Shown one piece after another: positions 44,712-55,497 of a stretch of 64,000 nt of DNA. A program made the translations under genes and the position numbers. This DNA comes from Streptomyces kurssanovii (GTDB taxonomy: Bacteria; Actinomycetota; Actinomycetes; Streptomycetales; Streptomycetaceae): NCBI RefSeq assembly GCF_014649695.1, contig NZ_BMTN01000014.1, forward strand, positions 116,932-180,931, read 5' to 3'. The notes beneath the pieces were generated by a model. It did not search any database. It had not been told where the DNA came from and was given only the letters and a program-made list of their open reading frames with translations. Each line of letters opens with the position of its first letter. Position 1 is the first letter of the stretch.

Positions 44712-45338
44712 TCACGCCTCGAAGGGCCGCGCCGGCCACGGCGCCTCCGCCGGGCGCAGCGCCTCGAAGCCCTCGCCCCCGCGGGCCGCCACCGCGGACA
44801 GCACGCCGACCACCAGGCACGTGTTGTGGAGATCCCCGGCGAGCACACCCTGGACCAGTTCGTCGAGCGGCACCCGGGCCAGCTCCATGTCGGCCTCCTC
44901 CTCGGAGACCTGGAACCGGTCGCCTTCCGCCTCGGACAGCTCCCGCGCGAGGAAGATCCGTACTGCCTCGTCGCAGCCGCCGGGCGTCGTATAGACGTCG
45001 GCGAGCACCCGCCAGTCCTCGGCCTTGACGTGCGCCTCCTCGTACAGCTCGCGCTGCGCCGCGTGCAGCGGGTTCTCCCCCGGCACGTCCAGCAGCCCGG
45101 CCGGGATCTCCCACAGCTTCTGCCGCACGGGGTGCCGGTACTGGCGGAGCACGATGACCCGGCCCTCGCCGTCGAGGGCGAGTACGGCGACCGACCCCGG
45201 GTGCACCTGGTAGTCGCGCTTGACGACCGTGCCGTCGGGCATGACGACGTCGTCGGTACGGACGCTGGTCTTGTTGCCCCGGAACGGCGTCGTGGTCGCG
45301 GTGACCTGCCAGTGCTCGGGCGTGTCCTTGATGGCCAT
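44712..45338 (-). CDS. NUDIX hydrolase, ADP-ribose pyrophosphatase type
   Basis: 208 residues from ATG 45336-45338, with an AAGGA site upstream. The NUDIX box is GLLDVPGENPLHAAQRELYE followed by EAHV (GX5EX7REUXEE pattern). Upstream WEIPAGLLD and VIVLRQYRHPVRQKLWEIP are typical of ADP-ribose/NDP-sugar pyrophosphatases (NudF-like). Cleaves ADP-ribose to AMP and ribose-5-phosphate. Follows pyrG on the same strand but after a terminator. Confidence 0.93.
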   Translation of the reverse strand: MAIKDTPEHWQVTATTTPFRGNKTSVRTDDVVMPDGTVVKRDYQVHPGSVAVLALDGEGRVIVLRQYRHPVRQKLWEIPAGLLDVPGENPLHAAQRELYEEAHVKAEDWRVLADVYTTPGGCDEAVRIFLARELSEAEGDRFQVSEEEADMELARVPLDELVQGVLAGDLHNTCLVVGVLSAVAARGGEGFEALRPAEAPWPARPFEA

Positions 45339-45369
45339 CGAAAGCGTCCTTCCACCCACACATACGGAA

Positions 45370-45406
45370 ACCGGGGTACGGATCCTTCTCAGGTCCGTAC
45401 CCCGGT
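45370..45406 (-). terminator. Terminator after pyrG
   Basis: 13-bp perfect stem (45370-45382 with 45394-45406), 11-base loop, between the pyrG stop (45427) and the NUDIX gene start. Confidence 0.75.
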
Positions 45407-45426
45407 CAACCGTATCGTCTGACGTG

Positions 45427-47076
<1,650 letters not shown>

Positions 47077-47546
47077 CGCCAAGAGGGGGCTCCCGTGGTC
47101 GCGAAGTGAGGTGCGTGCCGGCCGCCGACCCGGATCGGGGGGCGCCGTCGCTGCGGTTTCGGGGCCTTCCGGCCACCGGTCCACGGGGTACCAGGGTATC
47201 AGCGACGGGGGTGGGCCGCCGCCCGGCCACGCCCGTGCAAGCGTCCCGACGGCGCCGGGGGTACCGTGACCACAACGCGCGGGAACCGCTCACCGCGGCC
47301 CACGTGCCGCTCACCCGTTCGCCGCACCTGTGTTGCGGGGACCCGACACACATCGCCGACGTGCGTCGTATCCTGCTCGGAAACTCGCTGCCGAGCCGGA
47401 CCTGTGAACGGACACCATCCCCAGACCGTCACCCGGAACACGGCGCCCCCCACCAGGCACGTGGCAACACCTCCCGCGTGGTGTTTTTGGGGTCGCCGCG
47501 GCTTGTCATCGACCCTTGACCGCAGTAAGCGCCCCGCGGGGCGGAC
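47077..47546. other. Divergent intergenic region, pyrG / GH15
   Basis: 470 bp containing promoters for both genes. Pyrimidine-dependent control of pyrG here would have to lie in this leader, but I see no clear attenuator hairpin followed by a T-run. A gtgtttttgggg patch occurs near 47480. Confidence 0.35.
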
Positions 47547-49373
47547 ATGGCCGTTCGACTGGAGATGCACGTGGCCGGGCGCATCGAGGATTACGCACTC
47601 ATCGGAGACATGCAGACCGCGGCACTGGTCTGCCGGGACGGCACAGTGGACTGGCTGTGCCTGCCGCGCTTCGACTCGCAGGCCATTTTCGCCGGGCTGC
47701 TCGGCACGGAGGAACACGGTTTCTGGCGCCTCGGGCCCGCGTCCGATCCGCACGGCGAGGCGCCGGACGCGACCCGCCGCACGTACCGTGGCGACTCGCT
47801 GATCCTCGAATCCGAGTGGGACACCCCTCGTGGCACGGTCCGAGTGACCGATTTCATGCCGCCGCGTGACGGCGCGCCGCAGCTGATCCGGATCGTGGAA
47901 GGTGTCTCGGGCCGGGTGCGGATGCGCTCCGCACTGCGGATGCGTTTCAGCTACGGACGGATCGTTCCGTGGGTCCACAAGGTCGACAACCGCACGGTCG
48001 GCGTCGCCGGCCCCGACTCGGTGTGGCTGGACTCGGACACCGACACGTACGGCAAGGACCTCACGACGTACTCGGACTTCACCGTCGCCCCCGGTGACCG
48101 GGTCACCTTCACACTCAGCTGGCAGCCCTCGCACAAGGAGCAGCCGGCCCTCCCCGACCCGCAGGGCTCGCTGGAGGCCACCGCCGAGTTCTGGCGTGAG
48201 TGGGTGGACCACTGCACGTACCACGGCCCGTACCGCGAGGCGGTGGTCCGCTCGCTGATCACGCTGAAGGCGCTCACGTACGCACCGACCGGCGGGATCG
48301 TCGCCGCGCCCACCACGTCGCTGCCCGAGGAGATCGGCGGCGTCCGCAACTGGGACTACCGCTACACCTGGCTGCGTGACGCGGCGATCACCCTCTCCTC
48401 GCTGCTGCGCACCGGCTACCGCGAAGAGGCCCGCGCCTGGCGCGAGTGGCTGCTGCGGGCCGTCGCCGGCGACCCGGAGAACCTGCAGATCATGTACGGC
48501 ATCGCGGGCGAACGCGAGCTCGGGGAGGCGGAGCTCGACTGGCTGCCCGGCTACGAGAACTCGGGTCCCGTGCGCGTCGGCAACGGCGCCGCGCACCAGC
48601 TCCAGCTCGACGTGTACGGCGAGGTCACGGAGGCCCTGCACCTCGCGCACATGACCGGCCTCGCGCGCAACGACTACGCCTCGCTGCTCCAGCTGAAGCT
48701 GATCCGCTACCTGGAGAAGCACTGGGACCAGCCGGACGAGGGCATCTGGGAGGTCCGCGGACCGCGCAGGCACTTCGTGCACTCCAAGGTGATGGCGTGG
48801 GTCGCGGTCGACCGGACGATCAAGCTGATCGAGTCCGGTGACGCGGACGGGCCGCTGGAGCGCTGGCGCGATCTGCGTGACGAGATCCACCGCGACGTCT
48901 GCGAGAAGGGCTACGACCCCGAGCGCAACACCTTCACCCAGTCCTACGGCTCCAAGGAACTGGACGCCTCCCTGCTGCTGATCCCGCAGATGGGCTTCCT
49001 GCCGCCCGACGACAAGCGGGTCATCGGCACGATCGAGGCGATCCAGCGCGAGCTGTCCACCGAGGACGGCTTCATCCTGCGCTACCCGACCGAGGGCGCG
49101 CACGAAGGCGTCGACGGGCTGCCCGGCGACGAAGGCGCCTTCCTGGCCTGCTCGTTCTGGATGGCGGACGACCTGGCGATGATCGGGCGGGTGGACGAGG
49201 CGCGGCGGCTGTTCGAGAGACTGCTGTCGCTCCGCAACGACCTCGGACTGCTCGCGGAGGAGTGGGATCCGAGGCTGCAGCGGCAGGTGGGCAACTTCCC
49301 CCAGGCCTTCAGCCATGTCCCCTTGATCGACACGGCGCTGCGGCTGACCGCGTCCGGGGCCTACGGTGGCTAG
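47547..49373 (+). CDS. GH15 family glucoamylase/trehalase-like enzyme
   Basis: 608 residues from ATG 47547 (a later ATG at 47565 gives MHVAGRIEDY). GH15 features: GRIEDYALIGDMQTAALVCRDGTVDWLCLPRFDS at the N-terminus (beta-sandwich domain), the (alpha/alpha)6 barrel with VRNWDYRYTWLRDAA (catalytic-region Asp) and a C-terminal LLAEEWDPRLQRQVGNFPQAFSH (general base Glu). Proteins of this subfamily in mycobacteria are trehalases; others act on maltose or malto-oligosaccharides. No signal peptide, so cytoplasmic trehalose or glycogen turnover is likely. Confidence 0.92.
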   Translation: MAVRLEMHVAGRIEDYALIGDMQTAALVCRDGTVDWLCLPRFDSQAIFAGLLGTEEHGFWRLGPASDPHGEAPDATRRTYRGDSLILESEWDTPRGTVRVTDFMPPRDGAPQLIRIVEGVSGRVRMRSALRMRFSYGRIVPWVHKVDNRTVGVAGPDSVWLDSDTDTYGKDLTTYSDFTVAPGDRVTFTLSWQPSHKEQPALPDPQGSLEATAEFWREWVDHCTYHGPYREAVVRSLITLKALTYAPTGGIVAAPTTSLPEEIGGVRNWDYRYTWLRDAAITLSSLLRTGYREEARAWREWLLRAVAGDPENLQIMYGIAGERELGEAELDWLPGYENSGPVRVGNGAAHQLQLDVYGEVTEALHLAHMTGLARNDYASLLQLKLIRYLEKHWDQPDEGIWEVRGPRRHFVHSKVMAWVAVDRTIKLIESGDADGPLERWRDLRDEIHRDVCEKGYDPERNTFTQSYGSKELDASLLLIPQMGFLPPDDKRVIGTIEAIQRELSTEDGFILRYPTEGAHEGVDGLPGDEGAFLACSFWMADDLAMIGRVDEARRLFERLLSLRNDLGLLAEEWDPRLQRQVGNFPQAFSHVPLIDTALRLTASGAYGG

Positions 49374-49421
49374 GAGTCCGCTGTTGTCCTTGGAACTGTC
49401 GCCCCGGTAGCGTCCTCGGCC

Positions 49422-51044
49422 ATGGAAACGCAGGGCGGCATCACCGTGCGGCGGGCACTGGAACTCCCCGGCCTCCGCAGTGGACTCCCGGAGGTGCTGG
49501 CCGGCGCCGACCGGCTGGAGCGCACCGTGCGCTGGGTCCACGCCGGTGAGGTGCCCAACATCGCCTCCCTGCTGAAGGGCGGTGAGCTGCTCCTGACGAC
49601 GGGTCTCGGCCTCGGGACCCGTCCGGTGGAGCAGCGGGCGTTCGTCCACCGGCTCGCGGAGCGCGGCATCGCCGCGCTGGTGGTCGAGCTGGGCCCCCGA
49701 TTCTCCCGGCTGCCGGCCTCGATCGTGGAGGCGGCGCGGGCGGCCGGCCTCCCACTGGTGCAACTGCACCGCGAGGTGCCGTTCGTCACGGTCACCGAGG
49801 AGATCCACACCGAGATCGTCAACGGCCACTACGCGCTGCTCCAGCAGGCGGAGGAAGTGCACCGCCGCTGCACCGAGGCGCTGCTCGGCGGCGGCGGGGT
49901 GCCCCAGGTGCTGGCGATCCTCGCGTCCTTCACCGGCGACCCGGTGTTCCTCGAGACCCCCGACCGGCAGCTGCTGTACGCGGCGGACACCCCCGGCGGC
50001 GAGCCGGGCGCCGCCGACCCCCTTCAGGTGTGGCAAGGGCTGCGGGGCGGCCGGCAGGACGGCCCCCCGGCGAACGCGGTCCTCGTCGACGTGCCCGGCG
50101 GCGGACGAGGGGCCGGCGCGGTCCGTGCCCGGCTGGTGCTGCTGGCCGTGTCCTCCCCGGTGCTGCCGGTGCACCGGATGGCCGCCGAGCGGGCGGCGGG
50201 CATCCTCGCCGTGGTGCTCATGCAGGCGCGCCAGGAGGAGGAGCTCGCCGCGCGCGGCCGGGGGGACTTCCTGACCGACCTGGCGGAGGGCCGCATCACG
50301 CCGGAGGACGCGCCCGCGCAGGCCAGGGTCCTCGGCTTCAAACCGGGCTCGGGGCCGCTGCTGCCGGTGGTGATGCGGATCGCGGCCGAGCTGACACCCA
50401 GCGGCAACTGGTCGGTGCTGGCACGGGCGGTCTCCGAGGAGCTGTCGTCGCTCGGGGTGCCGGTGCTGCTCGGCGTACGGCCGGTGGAGGGCCGGGTGCC
50501 GCTTCTTGTCGGACTGCGCGCGGAGGGCGACCGGACCGCCGTCGCGGACCGGGTGGCCGAGGCGCTGCGCGCGGGGGTGGCCCGCGCAGGGCTCGAGAGG
50601 GCCGGCGCGCATCCGCCGGTCGTCGTGGTCGCCGCCGCGGGCGGCTGGGCCGCGGCCGGCGCCGCGCTGCGCCACGCGGCGGAAACGGCCGCCGCGGCGC
50701 AGGGACTGGACGAGCGACCCTGGTACGACGCCCGCCGGCTCGACATCGACCTGCTGCTGTGGCGGCTGCGCGAGCATCCGGACCTGGCGGCGTTCGTCGA
50801 CCGTGCGATCGGGCCCCTGCGGGCCCATGACACCACGTCACGTCCTCCGCTGCTCCCCACCCTGGAAACGTATCTGGCCCATGCGGGCCGCAAGGCGGAG
50901 ACGGCGCGGGAGCTGCATCTGAACCGGCAGACCCTCTACAACCGGCTGGCCCGGATCGGGGAACTGCTGGGCACCGATCTGGAGGACCCGGAGACGGTCC
51001 TGGCCCTCAGCCTGGCGCTGCGGGCCCGCCGCCACACCCGCTGA
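49422..51044 (+). CDS. PucR-family transcriptional regulator
   Basis: 540 residues starting METQGGITVRRALELPGLRSGLPEVLAGADRLERTVRWVHAGEVPN, the N-terminal PucR-like sensor domain. A GGDEF-like middle follows and then a C-terminal HTH_30 (YLAHAGRKAETARELHLNRQTLYNRLARIGELLG). PucR proteins control purine or amino acid catabolism genes. Its targets are not evident; the GH15 gene 48 bp upstream on the same strand is a possible co-transcribed partner. Confidence 0.9.
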   Translation: METQGGITVRRALELPGLRSGLPEVLAGADRLERTVRWVHAGEVPNIASLLKGGELLLTTGLGLGTRPVEQRAFVHRLAERGIAALVVELGPRFSRLPASIVEAARAAGLPLVQLHREVPFVTVTEEIHTEIVNGHYALLQQAEEVHRRCTEALLGGGGVPQVLAILASFTGDPVFLETPDRQLLYAADTPGGEPGAADPLQVWQGLRGGRQDGPPANAVLVDVPGGGRGAGAVRARLVLLAVSSPVLPVHRMAAERAAGILAVVLMQARQEEELAARGRGDFLTDLAEGRITPEDAPAQARVLGFKPGSGPLLPVVMRIAAELTPSGNWSVLARAVSEELSSLGVPVLLGVRPVEGRVPLLVGLRAEGDRTAVADRVAEALRAGVARAGLERAGAHPPVVVVAAAGGWAAAGAALRHAAETAAAAQGLDERPWYDARRLDIDLLLWRLREHPDLAAFVDRAIGPLRAHDTTSRPPLLPTLETYLAHAGRKAETARELHLNRQTLYNRLARIGELLGTDLEDPETVLALSLALRARRHTR

Positions 51045-51061
51045 CCGGGACGGGTGGGACG

Positions 51062-52147
51062 TTAGGAGCCGGTGAGCGCCAACTCGTCGTAGATGCTGAG
51101 GACTTGCGCGACCGTCTCGTCCTCCGTCGGCCACGTCCCCGCCTGTGTCCGTCCCGCCTGTGAGAGCCACGCCCGGTGCGCCGGGTCCGACAGCAGCCGG
51201 GTCACGGCTGCCGACAGGGCGACGGGATCGCCGTAAGGAACCAACTCGGCGGCTTCGCCGACCAGTTCCGGAACCCCGCCGACCGCCGTGGCGACCAGCG
51301 GCACGCCCAGCCTCAGCGCCTCCTGCGCGAGCAGGGAACGGGCCTCCCAGCGCGAGGGCAGTACCGCCACGTCCGCCACGGCCAGCATTGCGGGAACGTC
51401 GTCGTGCCGGCCCAGCAGCCGGACCTGCAGCTCCTCGGCCGTGATACGGCGCTGGAGCGCCGCCCGTTCCGGTCCCTCCCCCGCGATCAGCAGCAGCGGC
51501 GCGGGGTCCAGGCGGCTCCAGGATCCGGCGGCGTCGAGCAGCGTCCCGTAGCCGCGGTGCCGCTCGAGGCTGCCGACGGCGAGGAGTAACGGACGCCCGA
51601 TGACGCCCAGTTCGGCGCGCAGCTTCGCGTCCGGAGCGGGCGGGACCTGCGGGGCGGGCGTCGCCACCGGGGCGAGCCTCGCGTCGCGGGCGCCGCAGGC
51701 ACGCGCCCGGTCGACCAGCTCCGAGCAGGTACCGAGGACGACCGCCGACGCGCGCACGGCCCTTCGTTCGAGCAGCCGCAGGACCGCTGCCCTCGCGCCC
51801 TCTGCCTGGGTCGTCGTGTGCCAGGTGACGACGAGCGGGATCCTCGAGCGCTGGGCGCCGAGTGCGAGCGAGGCGCGCACGGCGGCGTGGAGTCCGTGCG
51901 CATGCACCACGTCCGCGCCGGCGCACGCCGCGCGCAATGCGCCGATGGCCTGCGGGTCGCTCCGGCGCGGGACCGGCGCGAAGTGCGCGCCGGCGCCCCG
52001 GAAGTCGTAGATGTCGTCGATGCGTGCGGGTGCGCACACCGTCACCCGCACGCCCCGTGCCACCAGCCCCGCGGCCAGCGACCTGACGTGCGCGCTGCTG
52101 CCCGCACTGCCGCCGCCCAGTACTTGGACCGTACGCAGCTGTGTCAC
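51062..52147 (-). CDS. GT4-family glycosyltransferase
   Basis: 361 residues from GTG 52145-52147 (VTQLRTVQVLGGGSAGSSAHV). An N-terminal glycine loop and HAHGLHAAVRASLAL, the donor domain RPLLLAVGSLERHRGYGTLLDAA, and LPSRWEARSLLAQEALRLGVPLVATAVGGVPEL with an E-x7-E (EARSLLAQE) make it a retaining GT-B enzyme. A TTA codon at 51587-51589 (codon 187) suggests bldA control. It ends 17 bp from the convergent PucR gene and lies downstream of the MITE-like insertion next to recN. Confidence 0.88.
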   Translation of the reverse strand: MTQLRTVQVLGGGSAGSSAHVRSLAAGLVARGVRVTVCAPARIDDIYDFRGAGAHFAPVPRRSDPQAIGALRAACAGADVVHAHGLHAAVRASLALGAQRSRIPLVVTWHTTTQAEGARAAVLRLLERRAVRASAVVLGTCSELVDRARACGARDARLAPVATPAPQVPPAPDAKLRAELGVIGRPLLLAVGSLERHRGYGTLLDAAGSWSRLDPAPLLLIAGEGPERAALQRRITAEELQVRLLGRHDDVPAMLAVADVAVLPSRWEARSLLAQEALRLGVPLVATAVGGVPELVGEAAELVPYGDPVALSAAVTRLLSDPAHRAWLSQAGRTQAGTWPTEDETVAQVLSIYDELALTGS

Positions 52148-52404
52148 CCGCCAAGGATGCCAGTCCGTACGGACGTTCCGGCACCGTCCGGGTGTCGTGC
52201 CCGTGTACGTACGCGGCTCCAACGGACCGGGATCACTCACATGGGTGAGCCGGCGAGGCGGCTGACCTCGACCGGGTCACCGGCGGGCGCCGCCCGTGAC
52301 CCTCGGCGACGCCCTGGGGACCGACTTGATGCACGGACCCGGCGCGCCCGCCCCCGGCGAACGCCCCCGGGGCGGAGCGCGGAAGGAGCTCGGCGGCGGG
52401 GGCC
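52148..52404. other. Non-coding stretch upstream of the glycosyltransferase
   Basis: 257 bp between the glycosyltransferase start and the MITE-like element. It holds the glycosyltransferase promoter. No gene or repeat recognised. Confidence 0.3.
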
Positions 52405-52600
52405 CTAGGGTCTTTCGTTTGGATCATGCCGGGCTCGCGGGCCCTGGCACGCACGCTCGCCGCGTTGTCGTCGGTCGGCATGGCTCCTCCCCCGTAGCCC
52501 TTCGGGCACGGGGGCACCCCCAGCCTCCCTCCTCCGCCTTGCGATCGCACGCACCAGACCCCGCTCCCTGATCCGGCCTGATCCAAACGAAAGACCCTAG
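52405..52600. mobile_element. MITE-like element with perfect 22-bp terminal inverted repeats
   Basis: The 22 bases at 52405-52426 (starting ctagggtctttcg) are the exact reverse complement of 52579-52600, enclosing 152 bp without a plausible gene. Both ends are CTAG, which could be a palindromic 4-bp target duplication. Internally a hairpin (52489-52514, loop ttc) is present. The right end supplies the recN stop codon TAG (52597-52599). I recall similar ctagggtctttcgtttgg ends in other Streptomyces intergenic regions. No transposase is present, so mobility would be in trans. Confidence 0.85.
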
Positions 52601-54348
52601 CCGTCGGCGCGTGCCGTGGCCAGCAGCTCCTCCGCGTGGGCGCGGGCGGTCTCCGAGTCCTCCTGGCCCGCCAGCATCCGCGACAGCTCCCGTACCCGGT
52701 CCTCGCCCTCGAGGACCGTGACACCGCTTCGTGTGACCGTGCCGTCGTTGGTCTTCTCGACCAGCAGTTGGCGGTCCGCGAACGCCGCCACCTGCGGCAG
52801 GTGCGTCACGACCACCACCTGCGCCGACTTCGCCAGCTTGGCGAGCCGGCGGCCGATCTCGACCGCCGCCTTGCCGCCGACCCCCGCGTCCACCTCGTCG
52901 AAGAGGTACGTCGGCACGGGATCGGTCCCGGCGAAGACGACCTCGACGGCGAGCATCACCCGGGACAGCTCACCGCCCGAAGCGCCCTTGGCGATGGGAC
53001 GCGGCGGGGCGCCGGGGTGCGGGGCCAGGAGCAGTTCGACCTCGTCGACGCCGGAGGGCCCGTACACCACACAGCGGCCGCCGACCTCGACGCCCGAGGC
53101 CTCGTCGGCGGACTCCGTCTGCCGAACGGCGAACGACACCCGTGCGTGCGGCATCGCGAGGGAGGCGAGTTCCTCCGTGACGGCCTCGGCGAAACGCGCG
53201 GCGGCCTCCGTGCGGGCGTCGGTCAACGCCTGGGCGAGACCGGACAGCTCGGCGCGCAGCGCGTCCCGTTCGGCCGTCAGCTCGCCGATGCGGTCGTCGT
53301 CGCTGTCCAGCTCGGTGAGCCGGACAGCGCCCTCCTCCGCCCAGGCGAGCACGCCTGCGATGTCCTCGCCGTACTTGCGGGTCAGCTGCGTCAGTGCCGC
53401 CCGGCGCTCCTCCACCGCGGCCAGCCGCAGCGGATCGGCGTCCAGGTTGTCGGCGTATCCGGCGAGCTCTCCGGCCACGTCACCGAGAAGGATGGAGATC
53501 TCGCCGATCCGGTCGGCCAGGGCCGCCAGCGCCGGATCGTGGGACCGTACGGCCTCCAGCGCCCGTCCCGCGCCCGCGACCAGAGTCGTGGCGTCGACGA
53601 CCTCCGGGTCCTCCGGGTTGCCCGCGAGGCCCGCGTGGGCGACCGAGGCGGCGGACGCGAGGGCTTCCGCGTGGCCGAGCCGCTCCGCCTCCGCCGCGAG
53701 TTCGACGTCCTCGCCGGCGCGGGGTTCCACGGCGGCGATCTCGTTCAGGCCGAAGCGCAGCAGGTCCGCCTCCTGGGCCCGCTCGCGTGCCCGCGTGGTC
53801 AGCTCCTCGAGCTCCGTGCTGACGGCGCGCAGCCGCCGGTAGGCGGCCGCGTACTTGGCGTGCGGGACGGCGACGGCGTCGCCCGCGTACCTGTCCAGCG
53901 CCTCACGCTGCCTGGCGGGCCGCAGCAGGCCCTGCTGGTCGGTCTGGCCGTGCACGGCCACGAGCTCGTCGGCGAGCTCGGCCAGCATGCCCACCGGCAC
54001 GGAGCGCCCGCCGAGATGCGCCCGCGAGCGCCCCTCGGCAGAAACGGTCCGGCTGACCAGCAGCGTGCCGTCGTCGAGCTCGGCGCCGGCCTCCTCCGCG
54101 CGCAGCGCGGCCGGGGCGTCGGCGGACACCCTGATCCGCCCCTCCACGACGGCCGACTTCGCGCCGATCCGCACCAGAGCCGGATCGGCCCGCCCGCCGA
54201 GCAGCAGCCCCAGGCTGGTGACGACCATGGTCTTGCCGGCGCCCGTCTCGCCGGTCACCGCTGTGAATCCGGGCGACAGCTCGACAACAGCGTCGTCGAT
54301 GACCCCGAGTGACCGTATCCGCATCTCCTCCAACACGGACACGACCAT
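52597..54348 (-). CDS. recN: DNA repair ATPase RecN
   Basis: 583 residues from ATG 54346-54348; the family start may be at MRIRSLGVIDDAVVELSPG a few codons later. Walker A TGETGAGKTMV, the conserved HGQTDQQ, coiled-coil arms through the middle, ABC signature KGASGGELSRVMLA, Walker B TYLFDEVDAGVGG and H-loop VVVVTHLPQVAAFAD. SMC-like ATPase for double-strand-break repair. Its stop codon lies in the terminal repeat of a MITE-like element. Follows nadK by 207 bp on the same strand. Confidence 0.97.
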   Translation of the reverse strand: MVVSVLEEMRIRSLGVIDDAVVELSPGFTAVTGETGAGKTMVVTSLGLLLGGRADPALVRIGAKSAVVEGRIRVSADAPAALRAEEAGAELDDGTLLVSRTVSAEGRSRAHLGGRSVPVGMLAELADELVAVHGQTDQQGLLRPARQREALDRYAGDAVAVPHAKYAAAYRRLRAVSTELEELTTRARERAQEADLLRFGLNEIAAVEPRAGEDVELAAEAERLGHAEALASAASVAHAGLAGNPEDPEVVDATTLVAGAGRALEAVRSHDPALAALADRIGEISILLGDVAGELAGYADNLDADPLRLAAVEERRAALTQLTRKYGEDIAGVLAWAEEGAVRLTELDSDDDRIGELTAERDALRAELSGLAQALTDARTEAAARFAEAVTEELASLAMPHARVSFAVRQTESADEASGVEVGGRCVVYGPSGVDEVELLLAPHPGAPPRPIAKGASGGELSRVMLAVEVVFAGTDPVPTYLFDEVDAGVGGKAAVEIGRRLAKLAKSAQVVVVTHLPQVAAFADRQLLVEKTNDGTVTRSGVTVLEGEDRVRELSRMLAGQEDSETARAHAEELLATARADG

Positions 54349-54555
54349 ACGAGGTCCGGCCCCCGGTGTGCGACGGGCCCCGGCGTCCGATTCACTCTCC
54401 CGGGCAATACCGGAGCCCCGGGAACGCGCGAGGGCGACCGCCGCGGCCCGTCACCGTCCGTGCCGGGACGGGCAGGACCGGACCGGGGCGTGCCCGCGGC
54501 GAGCACCCTTCCGGTCCGGTCCGCCCGCCCGCGGAACCCCGTCCTGTGACACGCC

Positions 54556-55497
54556 CTACTCGGGCGGCGCCCCACGCCAGCCGGAGACCGGCAGGGCGAA
54601 CTTCGCCACCAGCCGGTCCGTGAACGACGCGTGATGAAGCCTGGCGAGGCGCACGGGCACGGCACCCCGCCGGACCTCCACCCGCGCCGCGTGCGGCAGT
54701 TCGACGGTCCGGCGCCCGTCGCACCACAGCACACCGTGCGGGGTGTGCGGCTGGACCTCGACCGCCAGCACCGACGTCGGCGACGTCACCAACGGCTTCG
54801 CGAACAGCGCGTGCGCGCTGATCGGCACCATCAGCAGCGCTTCCACCTCGGGCCAGACCACCGGCCCGCCGGCAGAGAAGGCGTACGCCGTCGAACCGGT
54901 CGGCGTCGCGCACACGATGCCGTCGCAGCCGAACCCGGTGGCCGGCCGGCCGTCGATCTCCAGGACGACCTCGAGCATCCGCTCGGGTGACACCTTCTGC
55001 ACGGCCGCCTCGTTCAGCGCCCAGTCGCGGTGCACCACGTCGCCGTTGGAGCGCACGATCACATCGATGGTCATCCGCTCCTCGACCTCGTAGGCGCGGG
55101 TCACGACCCGGTCGACGACCTTGTCGAGGTCGTCGCGCTCCGCCTCCGCGAGGAAGCCGACCCGCCCCAGGTTGACGCCGAGCATCGGCACCCCCGAGGC
55201 CCGGGCGAACTCGGCGCCCCGCAGCAGCGTCCCGTCGCCGCCGAGGACGATCAGCAGCTCGCAGCCGTCGAGGACCTCCGGCGTCGCGTCGACGACGGTC
55301 TCGACGGAGGCGGGCAGCGGCAGGTCGACCGCCTCCGCCGCCAGTACGCGTACGCCGATGCCGCAGCGCAGCAGACCCTGTACGACGAGCTCGGCGCTGC
55401 GGATCGCCGCGGGCCGTCCCGTGTGAGCGAGCAGAAAAACAGTACGTCTCGAAGTGTTGCCGCTGGTGCCCGGTGTCGTTCCTGATGTCGTGGTCAA
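54556..55497 (-). CDS. nadK: NAD kinase
   Basis: 313 residues from a TTG start (55495-55497) with GGAGGGAC upstream, overlapping the tlyA stop by 4 bases (TTGA). NAD-kinase motifs: LIVLGGDGTLLRGAEFARA (GGDG), GVNLGRVGFLAE, and DGIVCATPTGSTAYAFSAGGPVVWPEV (conserved substrate segment). Phosphorylates NAD to NADP. The TTG start and coupling to tlyA are the usual arrangement tlyA-nadK-recN in actinobacteria. A ggaccggacc/ggtccggtcc inverted repeat (54475-54522) lies downstream. Confidence 0.96.
   Translation of the reverse strand: MTTTSGTTPGTSGNTSRRTVFLLAHTGRPAAIRSAELVVQGLLRCGIGVRVLAAEAVDLPLPASVETVVDATPEVLDGCELLIVLGGDGTLLRGAEFARASGVPMLGVNLGRVGFLAEAERDDLDKVVDRVVTRAYEVEERMTIDVIVRSNGDVVHRDWALNEAAVQKVSPERMLEVVLEIDGRPATGFGCDGIVCATPTGSTAYAFSAGGPVVWPEVEALLMVPISAHALFAKPLVTSPTSVLAVEVQPHTPHGVLWCDGRRTVELPHAARVEVRRGAVPVRLARLHHASFTDRLVAKFALPVSGWRGAPPE

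Noticed and set aside
47199-50828. 1209-codon open frame on the minus strand across the GH15 and PucR genes
   Set aside because: Antiparallel to two well-recognised genes, with His/Arg/Gly-rich composition and no domain; a high-GC artefact.
52296-52571. 91-codon frame inside the MITE-like element
   Set aside because: Low-complexity composition, crosses the left terminal repeat, no ribosome-binding site or domain.
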